From Haematobia irritans (Eukaryota; Arthropoda; Insecta; Diptera; Muscidae): a stretch of 64,000 nucleotides of DNA. The stretch spans positions 112,258,145-112,322,144 of the forward strand of contig NC_134398.1 in the NCBI RefSeq assembly GCF_050003625.1, read 5' to 3'. This document shows positions 12,188-23,012 of the stretch, in pieces. The translations under genes were made by a program, and so were the position numbers. Positions within the stretch are counted from its first letter, which is position 1, and every line of letters begins with the position of its first letter. The notes below the pieces were generated by a model. It searched no databases. It had not been told where the DNA came from and saw only the letters and a program-made list of their open reading frames with translations.

Positions 12188-12687
12188 GTTTTATAGAAAG
12201 TTTTGTAATGTTCTTGGTTTTGCAAAGGATTTTTGTCCAAATGCTGCTTCAGTAGAAACTTTTGTCAATATTTTGTCGAAATTTTATTTTGTAAAAAATT
12301 TCTAATTTTTTTTTCTTTTGATTAAGCTACTCGTATAGCTTAAATCAAAATAACAATAATGATTGCTCATATTTTTTTGTATAGAAAATTATGTTAAAAA
12401 TTACCTTTTTTAAGAAAGTTTTGTAAGAAATTTATTTCTGTAAAGCATGTTATTTCTTTAGAAAACTTTGTTTGTTTTCTTTCCAATATATTGTCAAAAT
12501 TTTATTTCCTCAGAACATGTTGAAAAATTTTATTCTTTTAGAAAATTTCAAAATTTTATTTCCGTAGAAATTTTGCGAAACTTTTATTTATATAGAAAAT
12601 AACTAAAATGTTGTTTCTACAGTTGTTTTGTTAAAATTTTATTTCTTTAGAAAATTATGTCGAACGTTTATTTCTAAGAAAACATGC

Positions 12688-13050
12688 ATTGCAAAAACAG
12701 TGAGCTCACCAGGAAAAAAACTTTGGGTTAATTTTAGTAAATTTTGAATATTTGTTGAAAATTTTAACTAAAAAGTATTACAAACGTTTGAATCACGCCG
12801 ATGGCATAAAAATAGGTAAATATTTTTCACTTGTTAAAGAAAATTTTGTAGTTTGAAGGAAAAACATAGAGTTCAAAATTGCAAGAATGTCTTTAGTGAC
12901 AACGAAGTTCAAGGTGGATGCATTTTTTGGTAAAATTTACTAATTTAAAGAAATTTTGAACTATTTGGTGGAAGACACGAATTTAGTTAATCGTAATGCT
13001 TCATTTATGTATATTTTTTTCCTTGGTGTTAGTTAATTTAACTAACGTAC
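12688..13050. repeat. Possible small insertion in the A/T array
   Basis: A stretch of different composition begins near CACCAGGAAAAAAAC (12708) and ends near TTTTTTCCTTGGTG (13013), which are weak inverted matches. A flanking duplication was not identified, so the boundaries are uncertain. Confidence 0.3.
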
Positions 13051-13480
13051 ATTGATTTCTTAGAAAATTATGTTAAAATTTTGTTTCTAAGAATAGTTTT
13101 GCAAATTGTATTTCTTTAGAAAATTTTGTAAAAATTTATTTCTGCGTGCGTCTATCCAACCATCTTACAGTCTATAGGGCTTTGCCCAAATAAATTTGAC
13201 AAACATTCTTTTCCTCTACTGGTTAAGCTACACTTGTAGTTTAGTAAATGCATGGTTTTAAGCTGAAATAAAAAAAACAACAACAAAATTTGTTTCTTTA
13301 GAAAATTATGTCACAGTTTTTTTCTTTTCTTAGAAAACTTCGCCAAAATATTATTCAATTAGCAAGTTTTTAATGTAATTAAATATTGAAACAAGTTCTA
13401 CAGAAAAAATCTATTAGAAATTTTTCTATTGGAAAAAACAAATTGTTGACATAAGAATACAATTTTTACTTCTTTAAATG
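13051..13480. repeat. A/T array with a TAAGCTAC-containing island
   Basis: The stretch contains diverged ~30-bp repeats. An island at 13150-13280 (GGTTAAGCTACACTTGTAG) resembles 48880-48925 and the palindromic sequence at 8731 and 12324. No gene was seen. Confidence 0.5.
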
Positions 13481-14830
13481 TTTAACAAGAAAAAAGTGTT
13501 TTAAGGACGAAAAAATAAAAAGAGTCTACACAAGCATCCTTTTGACAAAACTTTCTATAAAAACAAAATTTTTAATAGATATAATATTTTGACTAAATAA
13601 TTTATGGAAATAAAATTTTAACAAAATTTTCTACAGCAATAAGATTTTGACATACTCTTCTATAAAAAATTGACAACATTTTCTAAAAAAAAAAAATGTT
13701 GACACAAATTTTCTGTAAACCCAAAAATTTTACAACAGTTTCTATAAAAGGAAGACTTTGATAAAAAGTTTCTAGAAAGAAATTTGACAACCTTTGGATT
13801 GAAAAAACATTTTTTATGAAATTTATGAAACATTTTAAAAAACTTTGTTTCTACACAAAAGTTTGTGAAAATACTTTTCCATAAACTTTTTCATGGAATT
13901 AAAAATATATAAAATTTTCTCCAATCTAACATTTTGTCAAAATTTTGTTCTTATAGAAAATTGTTATTTTATAAAAAGCTTTGTTTTTTAAGAAAAAGAA
14001 AAAGAAAAAGAAAAAAATTTTGTCAAAGTTCCTTTTCAATAGATTTTTTTTTTTTCAAAATTTTGTTTCTATAAAATATTTTGTTCTATAGAATATTTTG
14101 TCAAAAATGTTAAAACAGAAGGTTTCAAATTTTTAAGGACAAGTTGACATTGATTCAACGGTATAAAATTCCATTGTTAAGTTTATCGTCTTTTGCACAA
14201 GACAACAACTTATATCATTGTTTGCCACAAAATACTCGTTTGAAAAACATTTTTGTTTTGTTTACGACAATATTTTTTCAGTGTAATATTGAAAATTTTG
14301 TCAGTTCTTTATTTCATTCGAAAATGTTGTCAATTTATAAAATCATTTTATTATTTTCAAAAAACATAGCATGATTTTAAAAATCAAAGGCTAATAAGGA
14401 ATCGACAAATAGTTTAAATTTAACTATCATAGATATAATCAATTAAATAAAATCTAAAAGCATATAATCTCTAGGTGCAACAGGATTTGAACCTGGACTT
14501 CAGGACTCCCACTCCACTGCGCTACATACTGAGCTACATAAGCGCTGATGCCTAATTGCTGTTAACACGTACATATGCTATATTTGCACCGTTTAACTTA
14601 ACAACTAGAAAAACAAATCATAGAAAACTAGCGGGAATATCGCAAAACTAGCATCTCATTCTAGTGTTGCCAAGTGAAAGTACACATACAATTTAGTTAC
14701 CTTATCGCTGTAGACAAAATGACTTTTTGAAGACATTTTTTCAAAATACATCGATAAATAGCTGTAAACATACTGCGTTATAAAAAGATCTAAAAACAAT
14801 AAGAGAATGTCTAGCGAAAACATGATAGTA
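13480..14830 (-). repeat. tRNA-bearing repeat unit, copy 4 (inverted)
   Basis: This is the reverse complement of 7100-8520 and 3790-5160. Landmarks are CAGAAGGTTTCAAATT at 14118 matching 7849-7869 in reverse, and the tRNA-like sequence at 14475-14550. Copies 3 and 4 face each other across about 5 kb, making a very large imperfect inverted repeat. Confidence 0.7.
14475..14548 (-). ncRNA. tRNA-like Pol III sequence (unit copy 4)
   Basis: Minus-strand A box TGTAGCTCAGTATGTAGCGC and B box GGTTCAAATCC at tRNA-like spacing. A T4 run occurs about 10 bp beyond the 3' end. This copy has the cleanest A box of the group. Confidence 0.6.
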
Positions 14831-15149
14831 TGTCTAAACTGATTTTTTATAGAAATACCTTTTAAATTTGTGGAAAAGTTATGTTTTTATAAATAATTTT
14901 TTTTTTCTGTAGAAAATTTTGTTGCTGTAAGAAATCTTGTCAACTTTTTGTGTATTACAATTTTTGTATAGAAAAAAATGATAAATCATTACATAGAAAC
15001 AAAATTTTAATACAATCAAAATTTTATATAAAACCAAATTTTTTATACAAAAATTTCTCCAACAAAAATGTTTTAAATTAACAAAATTTTTTAAAAAGTA
15101 TTTCTACAAAAATCAATTTTGACACACATGGATAGGAAAGAGTTTATAA

Positions 15150-15560
15150 AGTGTCCGTTACGCTATCGCTAGACACTCTTGTTTTGTTAGATCAGTTTAT
15201 AATGCAGTATGTTAACATCTTACATCATATTTTAAAAAACGTTAAAAAAACCTTCATTTTGCCTATAGCGAAAAGGTAACTTAGTTTTATATGTATTTTC
15301 ATTTGGTAACACTGGAAGGTGACTCTAGATTTGCAATTTATTATGTTACTTTTATTTATTTGTTGTTCTGTTGCTTACGTTAACTGGTGCAAATACAGCA
15401 CACGTGCAATACGTATTAATGTCACCCAGCAAAAAGAGCGTCTATAGCTCAGTATGTAGCGCATTAGAATGAAAGCCCTGAAATTCTATTGCACCCTGAA
15501 ACTACATATTTATAGTTTTTATTTAATTTTCCGAAAAATAATTTTATTAATTCGTTTTAA
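15150..15560 (+). repeat. Partial tRNA-bearing unit, copy 5
   Basis: The segment resembles 3800-4190. It has the CGCTAGACACTCTTG region, the ACTGGTGCAAATA region, and a tRNA-like sequence at about 15437-15500 whose A box (TATAGCTCAGTATGTAGCGC) is good but whose B box is eroded. The downstream array is missing. Confidence 0.6.
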
Positions 15561-15925
15561 AAATATAAATGTGCGAATGACAAATAAAATATCCTTTTGA
15601 ATGAATTGTAATAATAGTGTATTGCATAAGGCCAATCTTTTAAAGAAGCAATTGAAATGATCATTGTATGAATCAGACTGTAGATGGCTTGTTTAACTTA
15701 GTAAAGCTTGGAACCAGTAGTAATATTTTATGCCTACTCATAGATGTCGCCTCACATCTTACAAGTTTATTTTTAATACAGGAGAGGTGGCAACAATACC
15801 AAAAAATTGAAATATGAAAGTTGTTATAAATATTATAAAACAGGGTTATAAATTGTTAAACAGTAAGTAAATAAGTATAAATGTAACAGAGCAATAAATC
15901 AAAAATGCAATCTCAAAATTTTCAA
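15561..15925. other. A/T-rich sequence without recognised feature
   Basis: I see no open frame, inverted repeat or known repeat motif of note here. Confidence 0.3.
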
Positions 15926-16067
15926 AAACAGTCCCTGAACTATACGATAGACTGAAGTCCTCAAAGTATGCGGTTTATGTACGATTTTTTTGAGGACCGT
16001 CCCCAAAGTATGCAAATGTCCCCGAAATATACAATATATCGGAAAAAAGTCCCCAAAATATATGGTA
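15926..16067. repeat. Five degenerate GTCCCC(A/G)AA.TAT repeats
   Basis: Related segments are CAGTCCCTGAACTATACG, AGTCCTCAAAGTATGCGG, GTCCCCAAAGTATGCAAAT, GTCCCCGAAATATACAATA and GTCCCCAAAATATATGG, spaced about 25-40 bp. They run directly into the (AT)n tract. Confidence 0.7.
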
Positions 16068-16309
<242 letters not shown>

Positions 16310-16539
16310 GATACTGCCGAAATGTTATGATGGTTGTTTTATATGGACATGTATTTATTATGTTTGGAAGATTACATTGGAGATTATATTGAAAAATACA
16401 AATATTTTTGAAAAACTAACTATTCTCTTCCATTGATAGGCTAAGAAGTTTCAGAACCGCCCTCGTAGCTGTCATCTTGCTATATATTCCATATGCCAGT
16501 TAGGAACTTAACTGCCTAAAAATTTTAGTTAAAGTTAAC

Positions 16540-16880
16540 TGAAGAGAAAATATTTGCAATTTACTTTCTGTTAATTGGTAGTTAAAGTCTAACGGAGTTA
16601 TATGAAAATGGCTGAAATCAATTAAGAAAGTAATTAAAAATAGTTACGTTTTTAATGAATTTAAATTTTTTGCAATCAACATCAATTAAATTTTTAATTG
16701 AATCAATTAAAAATTAATTGAAATTTGGTAATTATATCAATTAATTTTTTAATCAAGTATTTTTTAATGTCAAATTAAAACTGTGATTGATACTATCATT
16801 TTCGTGATTGAAGACATTTCAATTAAAAAATTAGTTGGATCAATTAATTTCGTGATTGAATCTGAAAACAAATTTTTTGT
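16540..16880. repeat. Cluster of CAATTAA/TTAATTG palindromic motifs
   Basis: The region repeats short elements such as TCAATTAAAAATTAATTGAA and GTGATTGA in both orientations (16675-16860). They suggest the inside of a small hairpin-rich repeat. Ends and target duplication were not found. Confidence 0.5.
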
Positions 16881-17656
16881 GTGTGCTTATCGACTTACAT
16901 ATTTTGTTTTTTTGAACACACTCAGAAAATATATATGCTTGAAGCAGAATATGTTTGGGAGTATATGTTCTCAAGACAAAACTCAAGCTCATTGTTTTTT
17001 AATGTATATTCTCCTTATCGCTCTATATTCGCCGATGCACATTTAATATTCAAATTAAGAAATGTTTGGAAAAATATCGTTAAAAGTACGAAATTTTTCA
17101 TTATTTTACAACCAAAGAAACTTTTCATTAAATGTACGAAATATATTTTTATTTTACGAAGAAAGGTTCTTCCAAATTTTTCGTAGTTTCACCCTCAAAA
17201 AAAAAATCGCTTCTGTAACATATACTCCCAAACACATTTTGCTGCAAGCATATACATTTTTGGGTATTGCCCAAACATTTATATATTTGATTTCTTCCAA
17301 TATATATTATGTTTGAAAGCATATTGGTCTAAACAATATAATATGTTTGGGTAGTCTAAGTTCCAAACATTATGTATTTTTCCATCCAAATTCAATAATG
17401 TTGTCTTCCAAAAAACTATATGTTATTATGTGAACATATAATATGTTTGGAAACATTTTGAACCCAAAAATATTATATGCTTAGAAGAATTTTCTCCCAT
17501 AGAAGATTGGGCTCAAATTTTTTTTTCTGCCTAATTATATATTCCCCCACATTTTTCTCACTTCCACGAGTTTTTTAGTTCATAGCACGTTTTTCTGTAA
17601 TACAAACATTGTAGAAGAAATTATTAAATTTTATCATTTTTTTTTTACATTTTGCC

Positions 17657-17735
17657 GGACGGGGATTTCAACAGCGGACCACAGAGTTTGTAAGCCAGCA
17701 CACTAACCACTGGGCTACGTAGCTGTTATGGTCAT
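17657..17735 (-). ncRNA. tRNA-like sequence, minus-strand member of the divergent pair (copy A)
   Basis: The minus strand reads ACGTAGCCCAGTGGTTAGTG (A box) and an eroded B box (GTTGAAATCCCC). The equivalent in copy C keeps GGTTCGACTC. The anticodon-loop position reads CTTACAA (TAC). No T run follows on the transcribed strand. Confidence 0.5.
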
Positions 17736-17851
17736 CAAGAGATAATTATCGTTATAAGTCATATTTATATAGCATAGCTTGCGGCGCCCACGAGCCGATG
17801 CAAACATAACATTGTTTAACAACATAATATTGTTAAACATACATTTGTTGG

Positions 17852-17925
17852 CGGCGTGGATCAGTGGTTGGTACGTCCGCCTTGCATGCCAAGGGTCCTG
17901 GGTTCGATCCCTGCTTCGACCGACA
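17852..17925 (+). ncRNA. tRNA-like sequence, plus-strand member of the divergent pair (copy A)
   Basis: GGATCAGTGGTTGGTACG (A box) and GGGTTCGATCCC (B box) at tRNA spacing, with a T6 run at about 17931. The sequence closely resembles the tRNA-related head of the SINE at 52275-52617, so the two share a tRNA ancestor. Confidence 0.65.
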
Positions 17926-19533
17926 ACATTTTTTATTTTTTTACATATATTTTTTATGTATATTCCAGATACGTTCGGAATATCCCGAAAAGGTGTTCAA
18001 CATTACATACTACTATATTAAATTTTTACTACGAAACTGTAAAGTGTGTCTTATAAAAGTCAGAAAACAACAGTGCTTGATATAAACGAAATGGACTAAG
18101 TCAAATCATATATTATTTTTTATTGCAAAAATAAAAAATTTGTAACAAAAAAGGGTTTTGTACACAAGTTTGAAATTTTCGAAGAAATTCAAAAAACTCT
18201 TACAAAGGAAGAATGTGAAGTCGAGTAATATATAAATATTTTTCCATCGAATCCTAAAGTTAACGATAACCATTCAAAAGCACATTATATTTAAATTCGA
18301 AACAATAATTTTACAACCAACACATAAATTTATTTAGGTGTGAACAATTGTTTACGTTCTTTAATAATTTATTCTAAAGAAATTAAACTTATCCAATTGT
18401 TGCTTGGGATCATGCCCCACCAAGTTATAATACAATTTGCCTAAAAAACTTATAATGTTATTCTGGGTTTACCGATTAGAGTTTTGTCGTTAAAATGAGA
18501 AATAATTTTAGCGGCTAAACTCGAACTCAATGCCCGCTTTTATTTTCGAAGAATCTGTCAACTCCTCTTGGATTACTCTTTAATAAAGATGAACTAATCT
18601 TTGTTTTTATAGATCTTACTGTTTAATTTTTCACTGTTTCCCAATGTTTTCATTTTACTGTACCCCGAAAAATATTGTCGTGAAGCCAAAGATTTCATGT
18701 CCTTAAAATAAGAATACAAATTTTGCTTAGCTTAGGCGACGCATTTCTCTAATATAAAGCTTTTTCCATGTTCAAAAGTCGATAAACTTTATAATGAATT
18801 CGTGTTGTCCTTATAATTAAGTGACTTTAAAATGGGTATCATAACATGAACATGAACTAAGGTCAACTTGGCTTTAATAATTCAGAAAAATTCTTTAAAA
18901 CTAATGAAATTGTCTTCAAATTTGTTGCATTTTTGCATCTGGACATGTTTTTTAAAAACGTTATTTTAAAGACGTTTTTACTTGAAACATAGCATAATTT
19001 CTACTGGACGTCTTGTTTTCAACGGAGTTTTTATAGCATATGACAAAAGCTGAAAAAGCGAAAAAATAAAATTTGCTTCATAGAGTCAAATACACAAAAC
19101 CCACATTTAAAAGAGAATTGTGTCTTAAAAGTATCCTGACTTGAATGCTCGGCTTCATTGGCTCGAAATCAATACCAAAATTGTTAAAATAGAGACACAA
19201 TCTTTGGAACTGGGCATGCTATTTTTCAGTGTATAGTGCCCTTTCGTTAGTTTTTATGAAGATCCCTTTAATTACCTTTGCTTGAATATTTTGACTTACT
19301 CGTCCTACGTTCTGATTTGTTTTGACGAAACAAAAAAAGTGCCCGTAATGCGAAAATGATAAAACTCAAGCTCTTTTTTTCAAATGCCTTTTCTCTTGGT
19401 TCCGAATGAATTTTCTCTCCGAATACTCATTTTAATCTTTTTACTTAAGCATATACAATTTTTGACGGTCTTATATCACAACATATATATATTTACTCCA
19501 AATTTGGAAATTTATACTTGTTTATATTCACAC

Positions 19534-20134
19534 TAGAGGTGTGCACGTGACACGAAATTGTCGTGACTCACGAACATTTTCGTGACTCACGCGTGAGTCG
19601 TGAGTCACGCTGATGGTGACTGCGTGAGTGTGCGTGAGCGTGATTAACCAACCAAATGTCGTGCGTGAGCGTGAGTCACGAAAATAATATCTTCGTGAGT
19701 GTGCGTGAGTAACGAATTTCGGAAAAACACACTCACGAAAATAATCCAGCTTACGAACATAAAATATTTGCGAATTGAATTTATTTATAATTTTAGTGAC
19801 ATCCTAAGTGTTAAGAGTTTTATAACGGTGTCGATTTGAATCATACTCATATTTTCAGTCAGGTTCTATAGGTAAATTACTCATAAAATTATTCGTGAGT
19901 CACGAGGTTTCTCGTGAGTCACGACATTTTTCGTGAGTCACGATATTTTTCGTGAGTCACGACATTTAAAAGATTTTCGTGCGTGAGTGTGCGTGAGTAC
20001 AAATTTTCTTTTCGTGAGCGTGCGTGACCGTGAGTCCTACCAAAAAATATCGTGCGTGAGTGTGCGTGAATAAGATTTCTCCGTCGTGAGTGTGCGTGAG
20101 CGTGAGTAAAATATTACTCACGTGCACACCTCTA
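19534..20134. mobile_element. Nonautonomous hAT-type MITE with CGTGAGT repeats
   Basis: Perfect 17-bp terminal inverted repeats, TAGAGGTGTGCACGTGA and its complement, are flanked by an 8-bp direct duplication, ATTCACAC (19526-19533 and 20135-20142). An 8-bp duplication and a TAGAGGTG-type end are typical of hAT transposons. The 601-bp interior has no coding frame and is built of dozens of CGTGAGTCACGA, TGCGTGAGTGTG and related palindromic repeats. It lies within copy A of the tRNA-pair repeat and so is younger than that insertion. Confidence 0.9.
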
Positions 20135-20505
20135 ATTCACACACAGTATTTTTCCAATCTTTAATTGAATTTTCTTTGTGTATATATATTTTTAAGGCGC
20201 CAATTTGTTACTTTCATGAATTTACTTCCAGCACACATTTTATGTCTCTCTTTCTAAACACATATATGTTTATAGCCTATTTCTAAATTAATATATGTTT
20301 GCATCCAAGCATATTATATTTACAAACATTTTATGTCCCAAACATAATATGTTCTAACATATTAATATATATGTCCCAAACATGTTATGCTAGTTTATGA
20401 ACATTATATGCTTACACTTAAAAATATTGTGTTTACAAATTTGAGTTCCAAACATATAATTTTTACACCCAAACATATGAAAAACAGTCTCTTTCGTCCG
20501 TGTTG

Positions 20506-20658
20506 TTAGAAACAACTTCGTACTTTTTACTTTTTATAAAACAATTACGTTCTTTTTATGAAATTGTTTCGTACTTTTTGCTAAAATATTTCATACTTTT
20601 TATCTAATTGTTACGTACTTTATTCATAGCATGCTGTCACCCAAATGAGAAGTAGCAT
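20506..20658. repeat. Interspersed TTACGTACTTTTT motifs at LINE insertion site
   Basis: Short motifs of the type CGTACTTTTTA recur here and again at 24290-24310 on the other side of the LINE, showing that both flanks were once continuous. Confidence 0.5.
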
Positions 20659-20800
20659 GGTTAGGTTAGGTTAGGTTAAAGTGGCAGCCCGATTAAGATT
20701 CAGGCTCACTTAGACTATTCAGTCCATTGTGATACCACATTAACTAAAAGTACCTATTACATATGGGCACTTCTAGTTTTAACCGCTGAACCTTCTTGAT
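20659..20800 (-). other. LINE 3' UTR and TTAGGT tail
   Basis: After the RNase H stop the minus strand has about 140 bp including GTGGTATCACAATGGACTGA and AAGTGAGCCTGA, ending in GGGCTGCCAC followed by CCTAACCTAACC. This 3' end is the presumed recognition tail for its own reverse transcriptase and is shared with the SINE at 52275-52617. Confidence 0.8.
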
Positions 20801-21624
20801 TATTTTTCTTTGTTGAACCAACCAGATTGTTCCAAAAACATTAGCAGACTGCTTAAGTTAACGTTTTCCAGATCCGCCAGTAATCTGAAGCTATATGCTC
20901 CTAAAAGTTGCTTGCGCTTTACACAAAATGCAGGACACTCACACAAGAGGTGTTTAATTGATTCTTTTTCCTCCGCATCATGACAGCTCATACAATAGTC
21001 ATTATACTTCGCGCCAATAGTTTTTGCAAAATCTCCTATCAGGCAGCGACCCGTTATAGCAGATATCAGGAGTGATATCTGACGTCTCGAGAACATTAGC
21101 ATATCTAGTGTGCGGTTTAAGTTGAAATGGGGCCATATTTGCTTGGTGTCGTTACAACCTTTGCAATTCTCCCATCGAACATTTGCCATCATAACAGCCT
21201 TCTCACGCAGCATGAGCTTGCAGGTAGCTAGGGGCATACCAACAAATTCTAGTTCCCCTGGAATATGTAAGGTAGTCCCTAGCCTTGCCAACTCATCGGC
21301 TTCGCAGTTCCCCGGTATGTTCCTATGGCCAGGCACCCATATTAGGTGAATATTGTACTGCTCAGCCATCTCATTGAGAGATTTGCGGCAATCGATGGCC
21401 GTTTTCGAGTTGAGGAACACAGAGTCCAAGGATTTTATTGCAGGTTGACTGTCTGAGTATATATTAATGCCCACATTTTTTGGAACATTACTTCTCAGCC
21501 AATTCGCTACCTCTCTTATTGCTAATATTTCAGCCTGAAAAACACTACAGTGATTAGGTAATCTTTTCGCTATTTGAAGTTCCAAATCATTAGAATATAC
21601 TCCGAAACCCACTTGTCCATCCAT
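20800..21624 (-). pseudogene. LINE RNase H and C-terminal zinc-knuckle region
   Basis: A 274-codon frame that encodes the RNase H domain downstream of reverse transcriptase. The second, third and fourth acidic residues are visible as E32 (FQAEILAI), D58 (NIYSDSQPAI) and D110 (GNCEADELARLG). The first, in YTDGS, lies in the preceding frame, because a 2-bp insertion plus an in-frame TAA at about 21620 separates the two; the copy at 34830 shows the undisturbed arrangement. The C-terminus has a CxxC-HxxxC-like cluster (YCMSCHDAEEKES, HLLCEC) common in this LINE group. RNase H would remove the RNA template during reverse transcription. Confidence 0.85.
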
Positions 21625-23012
21625 TATTTGGAGCCATCAGTGTAGAAATCTATATATTCTTTATTCCCCGGGGTCTGTGTGCACCACGCCTCACTGTTGG
21701 GGATTAGAGTCTCAAACTTTTTGTCGAAAAGTGGACTCGCCAAAGTGTAATCCACTACGTTAGGCACATCTGACATTGTTTTGAGGACAGAACTGTGACC
21801 GTAACCTTTTTCCGACCACAGCGATAGTTCGCGCAACCGCACAGCCGTTGTTGCAGCTGACTGTTTGGCCAAAATGTCTAAAGGCAATAGATGCAGCATG
21901 ACATTAAGGGAATTTGTTCCTGTCTTGCTGAATGCGCCTGAAATACACAAACACGCCATACGCTGAACTTTATCTAAACCAGTCGGTTTCTGAAGTGCCG
22001 GCCACCAGACTACAACACCATATAGCATTATAGGTCTAACCACTGCCGTGTATAGCCAATGCACAATTTTTGGTTTTAGTCCCCACTTTTTTCCTATTGC
22101 CTTTTTGCACGAGTACAAAGCGACAGTTGCCTTCCTCGCCCTTTCTTCAATATTAAGCTTAAAGTTCAGCTTCCTGTCCAAAATAACGCCAAGGTATTTT
22201 GCACAATCACCAAAGGGAATTTCAATACCCCCTAAGGAAATAGGCCTAACCGTGGGAGTTTTGCGATCTTTGCAGTACATGACTAATTCTGTCTTTGCGG
22301 GATTTACCCCAAGACCATTGTCTTTCGCCCATTTTTCAGTCATCCGGAGGGCCCTCTGAATAATATCTCTGATTGTGGATGGGAATTTTCCCCTGACTGC
22401 CAGAGCTACATCATCTGCGTATGCCACCACTTTTATCCTTTCTTTTTCTAGAGTAACCAGAAGGCTATTTATAGCAACATTCCAAAGAAGAGGTGATAGA
22501 ACTCCTCCTTGGGGAGTGCCTCTGTTCACATACTTTTGTATGTTTGCTTGTCCTAGTGTGGCTGAAATACGTCTCTTCATTAGCAGTTCGTCTAAAAGCC
22601 TGAGTATACATGGATCAACATTCAGAGTTGTCAGTCCATTTAATATCGAGCTCGGATGGACATTATTGAACGCCCCTTCGATGTCTAGAAACGCCACGAT
22701 TGTGTATTCTTTGACAGATAGTGAGCATTCAATAAAGCTGACTAGTTCATGTAGTGCGGTCTCAGTAGACCTGCCCTTCGAGTATGCATGCTGTCGTTTC
22801 GAGAACAAACTTGAATCGATGCTAGTTCTAAGATAAATATCTATCATCCTCTCCAGAGTCTTAAGTAGGAATGAGGATAAGCTGATTGGACGGAAATCCT
22901 TCGCCCTCGAGTGAGAGGCTTTTCCCGCTTTAGGTATGAAAACGACTTTTGTTTCCCTCCACTTTCCTGGGATATATGATAAGTTGATACATCCTTTATA
23001 TATCACCGACAA
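21624..23012 (-). pseudogene. LINE reverse transcriptase (ORF2, N-terminally deleted)
   Basis: A 462-codon frame with the reverse transcriptase blocks in order: VVFIPKAGKASHS and FRPISLSSFLLK (residues 24-51), FLDIEGAFNNV (109-118), GTPQGGVLSPLLWN (165-178) and the catalytic YADD (198-201), then the thumb region with GVVVWWP. The residues for polymerisation are intact. The endonuclease domain that should precede it is absent; the start Met listed is simply the first in frame after the deletion. The frame ends at the YTDGS motif of RNase H with a premature stop. Confidence 0.9.

Larger units (their letters stand above)
8217..12480. repeat. Local tandem duplication interrupted by two mini-me elements
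   Basis: The left unit, 8217-8890, recurs as 8881-8942 plus 12188-12480. Matching pieces include GGTTTTGCAAAGGATTTTTG at 8281 and 12219 and the palindromic TTAAGCTACTCGTGTAGCTT at 8731, found again at 12324. The second unit lacks the equivalent of about 8355-8690 and is split by the two insertions described below. Confidence 0.7.
17190..20505 (+). repeat. tRNA-pair noncoding repeat, copy A
   Basis: The left end begins about CACCCTCAAAAAAAAAATCG and the right end is CATATGAAAAACAGTCTC then TCCGTGT. The order matches copy B (35915-37648): a (C)CCAAACAT-rich left part, a minus-strand tRNA-like sequence, about 110 bp, a plus-strand tRNA-like sequence, then about 1.8 kb of A/T-rich sequence with shared islands (GGCTAAACTCGAACTCAATG, AGTGCCCTTTCGTTA, TCTCTTGGTTCCGAATG). 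A hAT-type MITE has inserted at 19534. No open frame is conserved, so the family is nonautonomous; its enzyme source is unknown. Sequence at 16880-17190 is also related and may belong to a second, truncated copy. Confidence 0.65.

Noticed and set aside
2160..15140. Possible CRISPR-like array because of regular ~30-bp repeats
   Set aside because: The repeats are degenerate, contiguous and without unique spacers, and the DNA is clearly animal.
1815..15500. Functional tRNA genes
   Set aside because: A and B boxes are good, but acceptor and anticodon stems do not pair well and the sequences occur only in repeat units, so they are called tRNA-like.
17779..18085. Three plus-strand frames of 66-80 codons
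   Set aside because: They run through the tRNA-like sequence of repeat copy A and are not kept in copies B and C.
22048..22836. Plus-strand frames of 103 and 153 codons
   Set aside because: They are antisense shadows of the LINE reverse transcriptase, which has all catalytic motifs on the minus strand.
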